From assembly GCF_012641475.1 (NCBI RefSeq), contig NZ_JABAIL010000002.1, forward strand, positions 197,449 through 261,448: a stretch of 64,000 nucleotides of DNA, given 5' to 3'. Every line of letters starts with the position of its first letter. Within the stretch, counting starts at the first letter, position 1. The DNA is from Flammeovirga agarivorans. Its GTDB lineage: Bacteria; Bacteroidota; Bacteroidia; Cytophagales; Flammeovirgaceae. This document shows positions 46,297 through 55,301 of the stretch, piece by piece. Both the position numbers and the translations under genes were made by a program. A model generated the notes under the pieces. That model was not told the DNA's origin. It did not search any database and saw nothing but the letters and a program-made list of their open reading frames with translations.

Positions 46297-47748
46297 ATGT
46301 TAGATCAAGTAGAAAACACGACATTAGTAAAAGAAGATCTTGTACGCGTTTTTATTAAAGGTGGAATATCTTCTCCAGGTGATTTACTTCAAATTATTCA
46401 AGTCGCTGAAGAAATAGGTGTTGAACACTTACACTTTGGATCTCGACAAGATATATTATTTGCTTCTCCTAATATCAGTAGAGCAAAATTAAGAGAAACT
46501 TTCGACTCTATTAAAACCACATATGATTGTGATGGGGAGTCGTATCAAAATATTGTTACTTCTTATGTAGCATTAGATGTAATTCCTAGTACATCTTGGT
46601 TAGCTGCACATACATATCATTATATCCTTGATACTTTCGACTTTCAACCAAAACTGAAAGTCAATATCACGGACCCTTCTCAAACTATGGTACCTCTATT
46701 TACAGGGCAATTAAATTTTATTGCTTCCGAGAAAGACGGGTATTGGCATTTATACATTAGAGAAGAGGAAAATGCTGAAGTATTATGGGAATGTCCTAAC
46801 CTAATCTACAACTATGACATTGCAAAGGTGGTAAAAGCCTTTGAAGGGTTATATGTACCAGGTAAGAACATTGATAGTGCTAAAGTATGGAAGACTATTG
46901 TTAGTAGCTTAGATATTAACACCCTTGCAAAAGGTGATAAGTTGAAGCTTCCTACTGGACCTTTCCCTTACTATGAAGGTATGCATAGAATGATCAGTGG
47001 AAAATATTGGTTAGGATTATATTGGAGAAATAATAAATTCGATATTCCTTTCCTAAAACAAATGTGTGAGCTTTGCCTAAAAACAGGTATTGGTAAAATC
47101 ACATTAACTCCATGGAAATCGTTTATTGTAAAAGGTATTGACAATAAACATATCATTAATTGGGAAAAATTACTAGGTAAGTTTGGTATTAATGTTAGAC
47201 ACTCTTCATTAGAACTTAACTGGCACTTACCCGTATTGGACCAAGAGGCTCTTGACTTAAAGAATTACTTAGTTCGAGCTTTAGACAAGCAAGATATTAG
47301 TACATATGGCTTAACATTTACCATCAAGACGAAGCCTGTAATTTTATTTACATCGGTAGTCATTGAAAGTATTGACTCTAGTAATGGAAGTACTTATAAT
47401 ATTCTTTATGCAAAGGATTTTAACTGTAATGAGCCTAAGTATATCACCTTTGTCAAAAGAGTACCAAAAGAAGCCATTCCTCCAATTCTAATCGAGTTAA
47501 GTCATCTATATTATGAGAAGCTAGACAATAGTAATTATGATATCGATGAACCAAAACAGACAAATACTTCTCAAACTGTAAAAGTTTATCAATGTAGTAA
47601 CTGTTTAAGCATTTATGATGAAAGCTTAGGAATGCCTGAAGAAGGAATACCAAGAAATACACAATTTAATTTCTTACCAAGCTCATTTACTTGTCCAACT
47701 TGTGATGCTGACAAAGAATCATTTCAAGAAATTGAAATGCCACAATAA
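46297..47748 (+). CDS. nitrite/sulfite-reductase-like protein with C-terminal rubredoxin
   Basis: 483 residues. The N-terminal part has two ferredoxin-like half-domains of the nitrite/sulfite reductase type (VRVFIKGGISSPGDLLQI, about 17-34; and KYWLGLYWRN through GKITLTPWKSFIVKG, about 230-290). It lacks the C-x5-C and C-x3-C ligands for siroheme/[4Fe-4S]. The C-terminus is a rubredoxin with C433-x2-C436 and C466-x2-C469, the standard 30-residue pair spacing. It is 21 bases after nasA in the same unit. I infer an electron-transfer or assembly role for nitrate reductase. I recall similar genes in nitrate clusters of other Bacteroidota. Confidence 0.8.
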   Translation: MLDQVENTTLVKEDLVRVFIKGGISSPGDLLQIIQVAEEIGVEHLHFGSRQDILFASPNISRAKLRETFDSIKTTYDCDGESYQNIVTSYVALDVIPSTSWLAAHTYHYILDTFDFQPKLKVNITDPSQTMVPLFTGQLNFIASEKDGYWHLYIREEENAEVLWECPNLIYNYDIAKVVKAFEGLYVPGKNIDSAKVWKTIVSSLDINTLAKGDKLKLPTGPFPYYEGMHRMISGKYWLGLYWRNNKFDIPFLKQMCELCLKTGIGKITLTPWKSFIVKGIDNKHIINWEKLLGKFGINVRHSSLELNWHLPVLDQEALDLKNYLVRALDKQDISTYGLTFTIKTKPVILFTSVVIESIDSSNGSTYNILYAKDFNCNEPKYITFVKRVPKEAIPPILIELSHLYYEKLDNSNYDIDEPKQTNTSQTVKVYQCSNCLSIYDESLGMPEEGIPRNTQFNFLPSSFTCPTCDADKESFQEIEMPQ

Positions 47749-47750
47749 AT

Positions 47751-47789
47751 TAAAAAAGCACTTGTATTTATTTACAAGTGCTTTTTTAA
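47751..47789. terminator. bidirectional terminator overlapping the 3' end of the DUF4269 gene
   Basis: Perfect stem AAAAAAGCACTTGTA / TACAAGTGCTTTTTT. On the minus strand the last codons of the DUF4269 gene (K-K-H-L-stop) form one arm. Confidence 0.85.
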
Positions 47790-48299
47790 TACCCCATAAT
47801 CTAACAATCCTTGATATGGATCTCCTTTTATTCCCAATAACTTTGAAAAAGCGGGTTCAGTTTTAATACCTAACTTTTTCAAAGCTAATACCTCCTGCCT
47901 AAAGTCCTCTCCTTTTTCTTTCAAAATAGAATACTCTATCAACATATGCCTGTAGGCATTTTGCAAAGACACAGGTTTATCTTCTCCATATATCTCAAAC
48001 TGAAATCCTTCAAACTCAAAAGAAGATAGAATAAATTGGTCTTTCTCTTCTAATTTGAAATGTTGATGGGATTGAAAGTTTTCATTTAGTAAATGTATAA
48101 ACCGTTGCCTATCCTTTACTTCACAAATTAAATCAAGATCACTCTCAGGTAAATTTATTTCAATGGGTATAGTACCAGCTAAGGTGATATCAAAATCTTT
48201 TAAAATATGTACGATTTTACTTTTCAATAACACCTTATATGAAGCTTGCTGAATGGAATTCCCTTTCGACAAATATTCAATAGATTTGAAATCTCTCAT
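47772..48299 (-). CDS. DUF4269 family protein (nucleotidyltransferase-like fold)
   Basis: 175 residues. TIPIEINLPESDLDLICEV (about 43-61) has the G-x-(spacer)-SDLDL layout of nucleotidyltransferase-like proteins, and the rest fits DUF4269. Substrate unknown. It starts three bases after moaE stops, so it is co-transcribed with moaD-moaE; whether that reflects a Moco role is uncertain. Confidence 0.8.
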   Translation of the reverse strand: MRDFKSIEYLSKGNSIQQASYKVLLKSKIVHILKDFDITLAGTIPIEINLPESDLDLICEVKDRQRFIHLLNENFQSHQHFKLEEKDQFILSSFEFEGFQFEIYGEDKPVSLQNAYRHMLIEYSILKEKGEDFRQEVLALKKLGIKTEPAFSKLLGIKGDPYQGLLDYGVLKKHL

Positions 48300-48302
48300 A
48301 TC

Positions 48303-48716
48303 CTAAGGATGTGAAAATACCCAATGAGAACCATCTTCAAAATATTCTTTCTTCCAAATAGGCACTGTTTCTTTTAAAGTATTTATAGCATACTGACAGC
48401 CATCGAAGCTCGCTTTTCTGTGCGGTGTTGACACAGCAATCACAACTGCGATTTCTCCTACAAGGCAATCACCGATAGCATGAACTATACTTACCTTATC
48501 TGCCTGATATTTTTCTTTCACACTATTAGCAATTTTCTCCAATTCTGAAATGGCCATTGGTGTATAAGATTCAAAGAATAGCTTTGTTACTTTATTTCCT
48601 GTTGGATTATCTCTTACTGTTCCAATAAATACATCAATCGCTCCACAATAGTCCGATTTGACACTATCTATTATCTCAGCTACATTTATTTCTTTTGTCT
48701 CTTTTAACTCAATCAT
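48303..48716 (-). CDS. moaE: molybdopterin synthase catalytic subunit
   Basis: 137 residues. Family blocks GAIDVFIGTVRDNPTGNKV, LFFESYTPMA, HAIGDCLVGEIAVVIAVSTPHRK and IWKKEYFEDGSHWV are all present, including the catalytic lysines of the IWKKE segment. MoaE transfers sulfur from the MoaD C-terminus to make molybdopterin. It lies 20 bases after moaD and three before the DUF4269 gene. Confidence 0.95.
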   Translation of the reverse strand: MIELKETKEINVAEIIDSVKSDYCGAIDVFIGTVRDNPTGNKVTKLFFESYTPMAISELEKIANSVKEKYQADKVSIVHAIGDCLVGEIAVVIAVSTPHRKASFDGCQYAINTLKETVPIWKKEYFEDGSHWVFSHP

Positions 48717-48736
48717 AGTCTTGTCAATTATTTATA

Positions 48737-48976
48737 TCATCCCCCTGACATTGGTGGAATTAAAGCCACCTCATCATTACTCGTCACTTTTTCGGTACCA
48801 TCAGCATGCTCGCCATTGACAGCAAGAGCAATAGATCTTAGTTTGGACAATTCTGGATACTTTACTTTTAGCTCTTCTAATAATTGACTAGAAGTTTGTT
48901 CTGATTGTGACAATTCCCAGTCTAGAATATTACCACCAATGATATCCTTAGCGATACCAAATAATAAAATTTTCAT
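48737..48976 (-). CDS. moaD: molybdopterin synthase sulfur carrier subunit
   Basis: 79 residues from the ATG at 48976. The frame is open to 49006, but MKILLFGIAKD is the family start and a 10-residue extension is unlikely. Ubiquitin-like protein ending in IPPMSGG with the double glycine that carries the thiocarboxylate. Pairs with MoaE encoded next. The adenylating enzyme that activates it (MoeB-like) is not in the window. Confidence 0.93.
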   Translation of the reverse strand: MKILLFGIAKDIIGGNILDWELSQSEQTSSQLLEELKVKYPELSKLRSIALAVNGEHADGTEKVTSNDEVALIPPMSGG

Positions 48977-49032
48977 ACTTAAAATTAAGCATATTCCTTG
49001 TGACAAATAAGTTCAGTCACAAGTTTTTATAA

Positions 49033-49068
49033 TAAAAAAAAGGCATCTACCGAAGTAGATGCCTTTTA
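49033..49068 (-). terminator. terminator of the nqrABCDE operon
   Basis: Perfect stem AAGGCATCTAC / GTAGATGCCTT with a CGAA loop, 19 bases after the nqrE stop. It closes the operon before any nqrF. Confidence 0.88.
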
Positions 49069-49086
49069 AAATCTTTTCTCTTAAGA

Positions 49087-49698
49087 TTATAAAGAGATAC
49101 CCATGAATGACATGAATGCTAATCCCATCAAACCAGTGATGATGAAAGTGATACCTAATCCTTTTAATGGATCTGGAACATTCGAGTATTTCATTTTCTC
49201 ACGGATCGCTGCTAATGCAATAATTGCAATTAACCAACCGATACCTGAAGAGAAACCATATACACCTGCCTCAACAATAGTATATTCTCTTGGCACCATA
49301 AAGAATGCTGCACCTAAGATCGAACAGTTTACCGCGATCAGAGGAAGGAAAATACCTAGTGAACCATAAAGTGATGGAGAGAATTTCTCAATAATCATTT
49401 CCACTAACTGTACAGTCGAAGCTACTACAGCAATGAATAAGATATATGTTAAGAAGTCCAAGCTTACGCCTGCATACTGCTCACCTAACCAAGATAAAGC
49501 ACCTTCTTTTAAGATATAGTTATAAACTAACCAGTTTAGTGGTACAGTAATCGTTAATACGAATGTTACCGCAGCACCAAGACCTAATGCTGTGTCCACT
49601 TTCTTAGATACGGCCAAATAAGAACACATTCCTAAGAAATAGGCGAACACCATGTTGTCGATAAAGATCGACTTGATTGCCAGATTTAATAAATCCAT
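49087..49698 (-). CDS. nqrE: Na+-translocating NADH:quinone reductase subunit E
   Basis: A 203-residue inner-membrane protein with six helices, paralogous to NqrD. The family segment [19 protein letters not shown] lies near the N-terminus and [13 protein letters not shown] in the middle. NqrE and NqrD hold a shared Fe centre via conserved cysteines (here C25 and one near 120). It is the last gene of the operon and is followed by a terminator. Confidence 0.95.
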   Translation of the reverse strand: MDLLNLAIKSIFIDNMVFAYFLGMCSYLAVSKKVDTALGLGAAVTFVLTITVPLNWLVYNYILKEGALSWLGEQYAGVSLDFLTYILFIAVVASTVQLVEMIIEKFSPSLYGSLGIFLPLIAVNCSILGAAFFMVPREYTIVEAGVYGFSSGIGWLIAIIALAAIREKMKYSNVPDPLKGLGITFIITGLMGLAFMSFMGISL

Positions 49699-49727
49699 TT
49701 TGTGATCGTTTTTTTAAGATGATTGTT

Positions 49728-50375
49728 CTAAGCCTCTTCTACGTAACCGTTTCTCCAACGCTGAACCCAAATGATTAAACCGATGATAATGAAGGCACCT
49801 ACTGGTGAAGTCATTAAACCATTGTTCACATAAGCTTCAGGTAAAACACGGATATCAAATAAAGTTCCTGATCCTAATAACTCTCTAAAGAAAGCTACAA
49901 TCAAGATAACCCATGCATATCCAAATGAAGAACCAAGACCATCAAGAATTGAATCATAAGGTTTGTTCGCCATGGCGAAAGCTTCCAAACGACCCATTAC
50001 AATACAGTTTGTAATGATTAGACCTACATATACACCTACTACTTTTGATACATCATATAAGTAAGCTTTCAATACTTGGTCTACAATAATTACAAGTGAT
50101 GCTACAATACCCAACTGAACGATGATACGAATACGTTGAGGAATTGCGTTACGTAAAAGCGATACAATTAAGTTAGAGAAGATTACTACGAATGTAACGG
50201 CAATTGACATTACTAACGTAGGCTCTAATTTTGATGTTACCGCTAAAGCTGAACAGATACCCAATACTTGTACTGTTACTGGGTTATCGTCATCCAAAGG
50301 ATCAGTCACGATCGCTTTTCTTCTCTTAGAGAATAAAGCTTCTGACTTTTTTGCTGCTACAGTTTCTGTGCTCAT
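49728..50375 (-). CDS. nqrD: Na+-translocating NADH:quinone reductase subunit D
   Basis: 215 residues, six membrane helices. VQVLGICSALAVTSKLEPTL and LIITNCIVMGRLEAFAMANK are the family blocks and hold the two conserved cysteines. It packs with NqrE in the inner membrane. Lies between nqrC and nqrE in the usual order. Confidence 0.95.
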   Translation of the reverse strand: MSTETVAAKKSEALFSKRRKAIVTDPLDDDNPVTVQVLGICSALAVTSKLEPTLVMSIAVTFVVIFSNLIVSLLRNAIPQRIRIIVQLGIVASLVIIVDQVLKAYLYDVSKVVGVYVGLIITNCIVMGRLEAFAMANKPYDSILDGLGSSFGYAWVILIVAFFRELLGSGTLFDIRVLPEAYVNNGLMTSPVGAFIIIGLIIWVQRWRNGYVEEA

Positions 50376-50417
50376 TTCTTTCGCTTTTTGCTGTTTTATA
50401 AATTAACAAATTTCGAT

Positions 50418-51149
50418 CTACTGGGCCATAGAAACCGCAGAAGCACCTTTTTCTAAAAATGGCTTATACTCTTTCAAGTATCTGTCAACCATTTCGTTTA
50501 GACCATTTGCAGTAAGAGTTGCACCTGACAAACCATCAACTTCATAGTTAGGTAGATCTGCATGACCTTCACCTTTAACCATAAAGATTGGTGTAAGCTT
50601 ACCACCATTAAAGATCTTTTTACCAATGTATCGGTCTTGTACTTCCTTATCACCGATTCTAGCTCCTAAACCTGGAGTTTCACCTTTGTGAGAGAATACT
50701 ACACCTCTTACAGTCTGAAGATCTGAGTTTAACGCGAAGTAACCCCAGATGTCATTCCAAAGACCGTAACCATACATAGGTAAAATATAGCTATCAACAC
50801 TCTTACCATCTTTACTCATGAATTTGTAAATAGGTAAAATTGCGTCTTGACCTTTCTTTAATTTTTTCCATTCTTTTGAAATATCTAATTTCTGAAGAAC
50901 AGCTGCATCAATTGCTTTACCGTTGATACCTACCACTTGGATACGGTTATCATAAACTTGAGCAATTTCTGACTTTGGAGACTCACTCATTTCTGGAAGT
51001 ACTGAAAGCATAATTTGCTTTTTAGTATCCAAAGCGATCTCTTCTTTTTGCTTCTCGTTAAGAGAAACTGCAGTAAAAGACAATACACCACCAAGGATAA
51101 TCGTCATTGCTACTGCAAAACCGATGACATAACCGTTAGACTGTTGCAC
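50418..51149 (-). CDS. nqrC: Na+-translocating NADH:quinone reductase subunit C
   Basis: 243 residues. One N-terminal membrane helix, then a periplasmic FMN-binding domain with the flavinylation motif DGLSGATLTANGL near residue 212; the threonine in SGAT carries covalent FMN. GVVFSHKGETPGLGARI is a further family block. The gene overlaps the end of nqrB by 14 bases. An ApbE flavin transferase, needed to attach FMN, is not in the window. Confidence 0.95.
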   Translation of the reverse strand: MQQSNGYVIGFAVAMTIILGGVLSFTAVSLNEKQKEEIALDTKKQIMLSVLPEMSESPKSEIAQVYDNRIQVVGINGKAIDAAVLQKLDISKEWKKLKKGQDAILPIYKFMSKDGKSVDSYILPMYGYGLWNDIWGYFALNSDLQTVRGVVFSHKGETPGLGARIGDKEVQDRYIGKKIFNGGKLTPIFMVKGEGHADLPNYEVDGLSGATLTANGLNEMVDRYLKEYKPFLEKGASAVSMAQ

Positions 51150-52353
51150 GTTTTAATCTTCGTTTTTTGTTTGCATTTACTACATAATGGTCAATCAATG
51201 GAGCTAAAACGTTCATAAGAAGAATAGCTAACATGATGCCTTCTGGGTACGCCGGGTTTAACACACGGATAATTACCGTCATTACACCGATAAACGCACC
51301 ATAAATCCACTTACCTGTGTTTGTTTGAGAAGCAGAAACTGGGTCTGTTGCCATAAACACGATACCGAAAGCAAAACCACCAACAATTAAGTGATAGTAT
51401 GCAGGCATTTGTAAGTAAGTAGCACCTTCTGGAGCAAGAACGTTTAATAAAACACCCATTGCTAACGCACCTAAGATACCAGAAACGATAATTCTGTAAT
51501 CTGCAACACGAGTCCAGATTAATACTAAAGCACCAATCAAACACATTAATGCAGAAGTTTCACCAATAGAACCTGGGATTAAACCGATGAATGAAGTCAT
51601 TGCCAACTCTGCAGGAGATTGAACCCAATGCGCATTATTCGCAACAAAATCAGCAACAGCAGTACCTGTGTTTTGAGCTTCTACAGCTAAACCTAGGAAA
51701 GTTGCACCAGTATAACCGTCAACAGTTGAAAGACCTTCGCCTAATTCGATCCACACTTTATCACCAGAGATTTGAGCAGGATAAGCGAAGTATAAGAATG
51801 CACGAGCAGTTAATGCTACGTTCAAGATGTTCATACCTACACCCCCAAAAACTTCCTTAGCGATTAACACTGCAAAAGCAGATGCTAAACCAACTTGCCA
51901 TAAAGGTAAAGAAGCTGGAACTACTAGAGGAATTAAGATACCTGTTACAAGGAAACCCTCTGTAATTGGGTGATTTCTAAATACTGCGAATGCTGATTCA
52001 ACAGCACCACCTGCAGCATAAGAAACTATAATTAAAGGTAAAGCCAACTTCAAACCAAATAAGAATTGAGAAACAAATGATGCTGTCTCAGGATCTTGAG
52101 TGGCAATTGAATGCTGGTAACCTACATTCCAAATACCAAAAATAATTGCAGGTAAAAGAGCGATAACTACTGTAAACATAACACGCTTTAAGTCTACAGC
52201 GTCACGAACTTGAACACCTTTTGATTTTGTTACATCCGGAGGAGTAAACATAAAGGTTTCACCTGCTTCGAAAACATAGTAAAGCTTTTCAAGCTTACCG
52301 CCCTTTTCGAATAAAGGCTTTTGTTTTTCTAAGAGATCGTGTAAAAATTTCAT
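51136..52353 (-). CDS. nqrB: Na+-translocating NADH:quinone reductase subunit B
   Basis: A 405-residue integral membrane protein. The FMN attachment region GYTGATFLGLAVE (about 220) keeps a TGAT motif equivalent to the SGAT of Vibrio NqrB. It carries riboflavin and FMN and forms part of the sodium path. Family blocks FRNHPITEGFLVTGILIPL and EVFGGVGMNILNVALTARAF are present. Length is normal. Confidence 0.95.
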   Translation of the reverse strand: MKFLHDLLEKQKPLFEKGGKLEKLYYVFEAGETFMFTPPDVTKSKGVQVRDAVDLKRVMFTVVIALLPAIIFGIWNVGYQHSIATQDPETASFVSQFLFGLKLALPLIIVSYAAGGAVESAFAVFRNHPITEGFLVTGILIPLVVPASLPLWQVGLASAFAVLIAKEVFGGVGMNILNVALTARAFLYFAYPAQISGDKVWIELGEGLSTVDGYTGATFLGLAVEAQNTGTAVADFVANNAHWVQSPAELAMTSFIGLIPGSIGETSALMCLIGALVLIWTRVADYRIIVSGILGALAMGVLLNVLAPEGATYLQMPAYYHLIVGGFAFGIVFMATDPVSASQTNTGKWIYGAFIGVMTVIIRVLNPAYPEGIMLAILLMNVLAPLIDHYVVNANKKRRLKRATV

Positions 52354-52394
52354 TACTTCTTAAGCTATTTATACTTAATAATTTTGCACCTAAA

Positions 52395-53753
52395 TTAGTC
52401 CAAACGCATTGTATCCAAACCTTGACGAACGATTGATTGGATGTCATGCTTAGATACATCAATAAATTCGCAAAGAGCTAAATCCTCTTCTGCAACTTCA
52501 TAAATACCTAAAGCTTCCATATTCTCATAATCGTAAGCTAGGATGGCCTTCAACAAATACATTGGGTAAATGTCCATAGGAACCACTTTTTCAAATGCTC
52601 CAGTAACAGCAAATGGTCTGTCTTGACCGTTTGTGTTAGTATCTAAAGCATATTCTTTTTTAGTTGATCCTAATAAACCAAATGCTTTGTGGAAAGATAA
52701 ACGGTTTGTAATTGGTGCTAACCACCCATCAGATAAGAAGAAACGAGATTTGTTACCTTCTTCTAGAGCAGTTACCATGTTCGAATAAAAACCTAAGAAA
52801 CCATCTTTAGTAATTTTAGAACCAGTTAAGATGTTTCCTGAAACTACACGAACATTATCTCCCTTAATTTTCGCAGCTGCGATTGTATCTACGCATCCAC
52901 CTACATATGTTTCTACATACTCTGGTTGATCAGCTTTTGGTCCTGCAACAGCGACAACTCTCTTTGCATCATACTTTCCATCTTTGAAAAGTTTACCAAT
53001 TTGAGCTAAACCTTCAGGTGAGATTGTCCAAACTACGTCGTTCACATTAGCAATTGGTGCAGTATGGTGAATTTGAACACCTACATTACCTGCTGGGTGA
53101 GGACCAGTAAATTTGTTTTTCTCAACACCTACAATACCATCAAATATTTGAGATGGTTTTGCTCCATTTTGACCAACATAAACTTTAGAAGCAAACTTCT
53201 TAAGTACATCGATACCTACTTGAATGTAGCTTTCTTGTCCTTTTAAAGTAAACTCATAATTTGGTGCTAATGGATGGCTATCGAATGCAGATACAAAGAT
53301 TGCTCTTGGTTGATCGGAAGGATCAGCAACGATTGCGTATGGACGACGAACTAAAAGTGGCCAAACACCGCTTTCTAACATCACTTCCTTCGCCTCGTCA
53401 GCACTGATTTGATCAACAGGCTTCACTGGGAATTCTTTGTATTCATTTTGACCGTCAGCTTGCACAACTACAGCAAGCAACTTACGACGTTCTCCTCGTT
53501 GAATTTCAACGATTTCGCCGCTTACAGGTGAAGTATATTTTATTGAATCTAGTTTCCCATCAATTAAGATTGGGTCACCTGCCTTAACTTTTGCGCCTAC
53601 CTTAACCACAGCTTTCGGACGAATCATGCCCGGAAAGTCTTCTGGTTTTAAGGCGTACTTTTTGGGTGCATCAACGTTTTTGGCAATGCTTTCAGTAGCT
53701 TTGCCCACTAAGTTGATATCAAACCCTTGTTTTAATCTCACGTTATTAGACAT
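52395..53753 (-). CDS. nqrA: Na+-translocating NADH:quinone reductase subunit A
   Basis: A 452-residue soluble subunit docked to the inner membrane. Start MSNNVRLKQGFDINLVGKA, then KYALKPEDFPGMIRPKAVVK and GPHPAGNVGVQIHH are family blocks. First gene of nqrABCDE. A -7 box (TAAGTTTG, minus strand 53807-53800) lies 47 bases upstream. Confidence 0.95.
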   Translation of the reverse strand: MSNNVRLKQGFDINLVGKATESIAKNVDAPKKYALKPEDFPGMIRPKAVVKVGAKVKAGDPILIDGKLDSIKYTSPVSGEIVEIQRGERRKLLAVVVQADGQNEYKEFPVKPVDQISADEAKEVMLESGVWPLLVRRPYAIVADPSDQPRAIFVSAFDSHPLAPNYEFTLKGQESYIQVGIDVLKKFASKVYVGQNGAKPSQIFDGIVGVEKNKFTGPHPAGNVGVQIHHTAPIANVNDVVWTISPEGLAQIGKLFKDGKYDAKRVVAVAGPKADQPEYVETYVGGCVDTIAAAKIKGDNVRVVSGNILTGSKITKDGFLGFYSNMVTALEEGNKSRFFLSDGWLAPITNRLSFHKAFGLLGSTKKEYALDTNTNGQDRPFAVTGAFEKVVPMDIYPMYLLKAILAYDYENMEALGIYEVAEEDLALCEFIDVSKHDIQSIVRQGLDTMRLD

Positions 53754-53799
53754 CGGATATTATCGAGTGACAGAGTAAACGCTCCTATAATTTTCTTCG

Positions 53800-53807
53800 C
53801 AAACTTA
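53800..53807 (-). promoter_or_regulatory. nqrA: -7 box of the nqr operon
   Basis: TAAGTTTG on the minus strand is an exact TAnnTTTG. A -33 TTTG is not clear; TTTC about 20 bases upstream is the nearest match. Confidence 0.5.
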
Positions 53808-53985
53808 CTAAATTCAAATTTGCCATGAAACTTAAAACGGCACGGATTTTATATGAAATTCTAAAAATTACTGAATAACATTGATAAGATTGATTACTTT
53901 AACAAAATATTTGTAGTTTTTGTTATACGAAAAAAGGTATCTTGTTACGTTATATATAAAAAACAGTCATCAAACCTAACTAAAT

Positions 53986-54384
53986 ATGCAAACGGTGAAT
54001 AATACTGAGATTGCTGCTATCTGGGATCAGATCAAGCATAGAAAAGATGTCATAACTATACACAACCTTCACTTTGTCAAGGTTTTAGACCAATCTTTAC
54101 AAAACCCTCATCTAATTACTTGGGATTTCGACAACAGAGAAGTTTGTATTTCTGAAGTACCCTACGTTAACACTGTGGACGATGAGCCAATCAACCTAAA
54201 AGACTTCAAATATTTATGGGTGGTCAACGACAATCCAAGCAACCACGCCTTATTTAGAATCTTACTAAATAACGATGGTAGGACAATTGATTTGAAAACT
54301 TTATTCCATCCTGCACATCAGCAGCAAAAATTGGAGGTAAAGTACCTTCCATTTACAGCAGATAAAGAAGTAGTTGCTGAATAA
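53986..54384 (+). CDS. hypothetical protein
   Basis: 132 residues, soluble, no signal peptide or membrane helix. The middle reads NTVDDEPINLKDFKYLWVVND and there are no conserved cysteines or catalytic-looking clusters. It is divergent from nqrA across 232 bases and closed by its own terminator, which supports a real gene. I do not recognise the family and assign no function. Confidence 0.6.
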   Translation: MQTVNNTEIAAIWDQIKHRKDVITIHNLHFVKVLDQSLQNPHLITWDFDNREVCISEVPYVNTVDDEPINLKDFKYLWVVNDNPSNHALFRILLNNDGRTIDLKTLFHPAHQQQKLEVKYLPFTADKEVVAE

Positions 54385-54393
54385 TTAGTCAAT

Positions 54394-54426
54394 AAAAAAG
54401 GGAGTATAAACTCCCTTTATTTTTTA
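54394..54426. terminator. bidirectional terminator
   Basis: Stem AAAGGGAGT / ACTCCCTTT with A/T runs, between convergent genes; the minus-strand gene stops inside its flank. Confidence 0.8.
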
Positions 54427-55161
54427 TAGCTCAAAGATCACATCATCATTGGGTACTCTTACCCTTTCATTGTAGATCCCACCTTCAGCAGCAGGCCCAC
54501 AACCGATAATCATACTTATTTCCGCATCTTTTGGAAGCTTCAATAACTTCTTCACTCGTTTACTATCGAAGCCTTCCATAGGACAAGTGTCATAACCTTC
54601 TGCTTTCATAGAATAAATAAAGGTCATGGCCGCCAAAGAAACACTTTTATGTAGAGTAACTCTTACATCAGTCTTCGTCACTTGTCTTACCATTGGCCTT
54701 TTGGTTCCGATTGCCCAAGCAAATATCTTCTTCCCTACACTTTTTAAACCCAACTTGTCATTGTTGTAAAGTGTTGGAATTAATTTTTCATAATAACTAA
54801 GTGCTCTTTTCTTAGACTTATCGTCCATACTAGGCTTTTCGTCAAAAGAAGACTTCATTTTTTCTAAATTAAACGAAGCTCTTTCTTTCCAAAGAGTTGG
54901 TCTAACTACAAATAAAACTAGTTCACGAGCTGTTGAAGCTGCCTTCTGTTTCATACATAAGTTAGCAACTTCCTTTTTCAAATCGTCAGATTTAATTCTA
55001 TAGAATTCCCACATCTGCATGTTTGAACTGTTTGGAGACAATGTTGCTCTCTCTAAACTACGTTTTACAGCACCGTGATCGAACTCTACATCCTGATCAT
55101 AAATTCTAACAGACCTTCTTGATTGTACTAAATCATCAAAATTCTTAGCGTTCGAAGTCAT
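54424..55161 (-). CDS. nitroreductase family protein
   Basis: A 245-residue FMN-dependent oxidoreductase of the nitroreductase family. VQSRRSVRIYDQDVEF near the N-terminus and LSPNSSNMQMWEFYRI match the FMN-binding segments; CPMEGFDSKRVKKLL and MIIGCGPAAEGGIY are the C-terminal ones. Family members use NAD(P)H to reduce nitro compounds, flavins or quinones; the substrate here is not known. It is not linked by operon to the nitrate genes in spite of the name. Confidence 0.88.
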   Translation of the reverse strand: MTSNAKNFDDLVQSRRSVRIYDQDVEFDHGAVKRSLERATLSPNSSNMQMWEFYRIKSDDLKKEVANLCMKQKAASTARELVLFVVRPTLWKERASFNLEKMKSSFDEKPSMDDKSKKRALSYYEKLIPTLYNNDKLGLKSVGKKIFAWAIGTKRPMVRQVTKTDVRVTLHKSVSLAAMTFIYSMKAEGYDTCPMEGFDSKRVKKLLKLPKDAEISMIIGCGPAAEGGIYNERVRVPNDDVIFEL

Positions 55162-55301
55162 TTTATTTTGTCCTATTTCTTAAATTAATTGTCAGAATGT
55201 AAATCATTCTATGCAACAATAACATCAATTACCTATATATAATTGATTTACAATACTAATAAAGTTTAATTGATAGCAAATTTAATTAATCTCAAACAAT
55301 C

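Noticed and set aside
48977-49006. Ten-residue extension of moaD
   Set aside because: MoaD proteins begin at MKILLFG; the extra residues look like leader DNA.
54424-55161. Nitroreductase as a component of nitrate metabolism
   Set aside because: The family acts on nitro compounds, flavins or quinones, and the gene shares no operon or promoter element with the nitrate genes.
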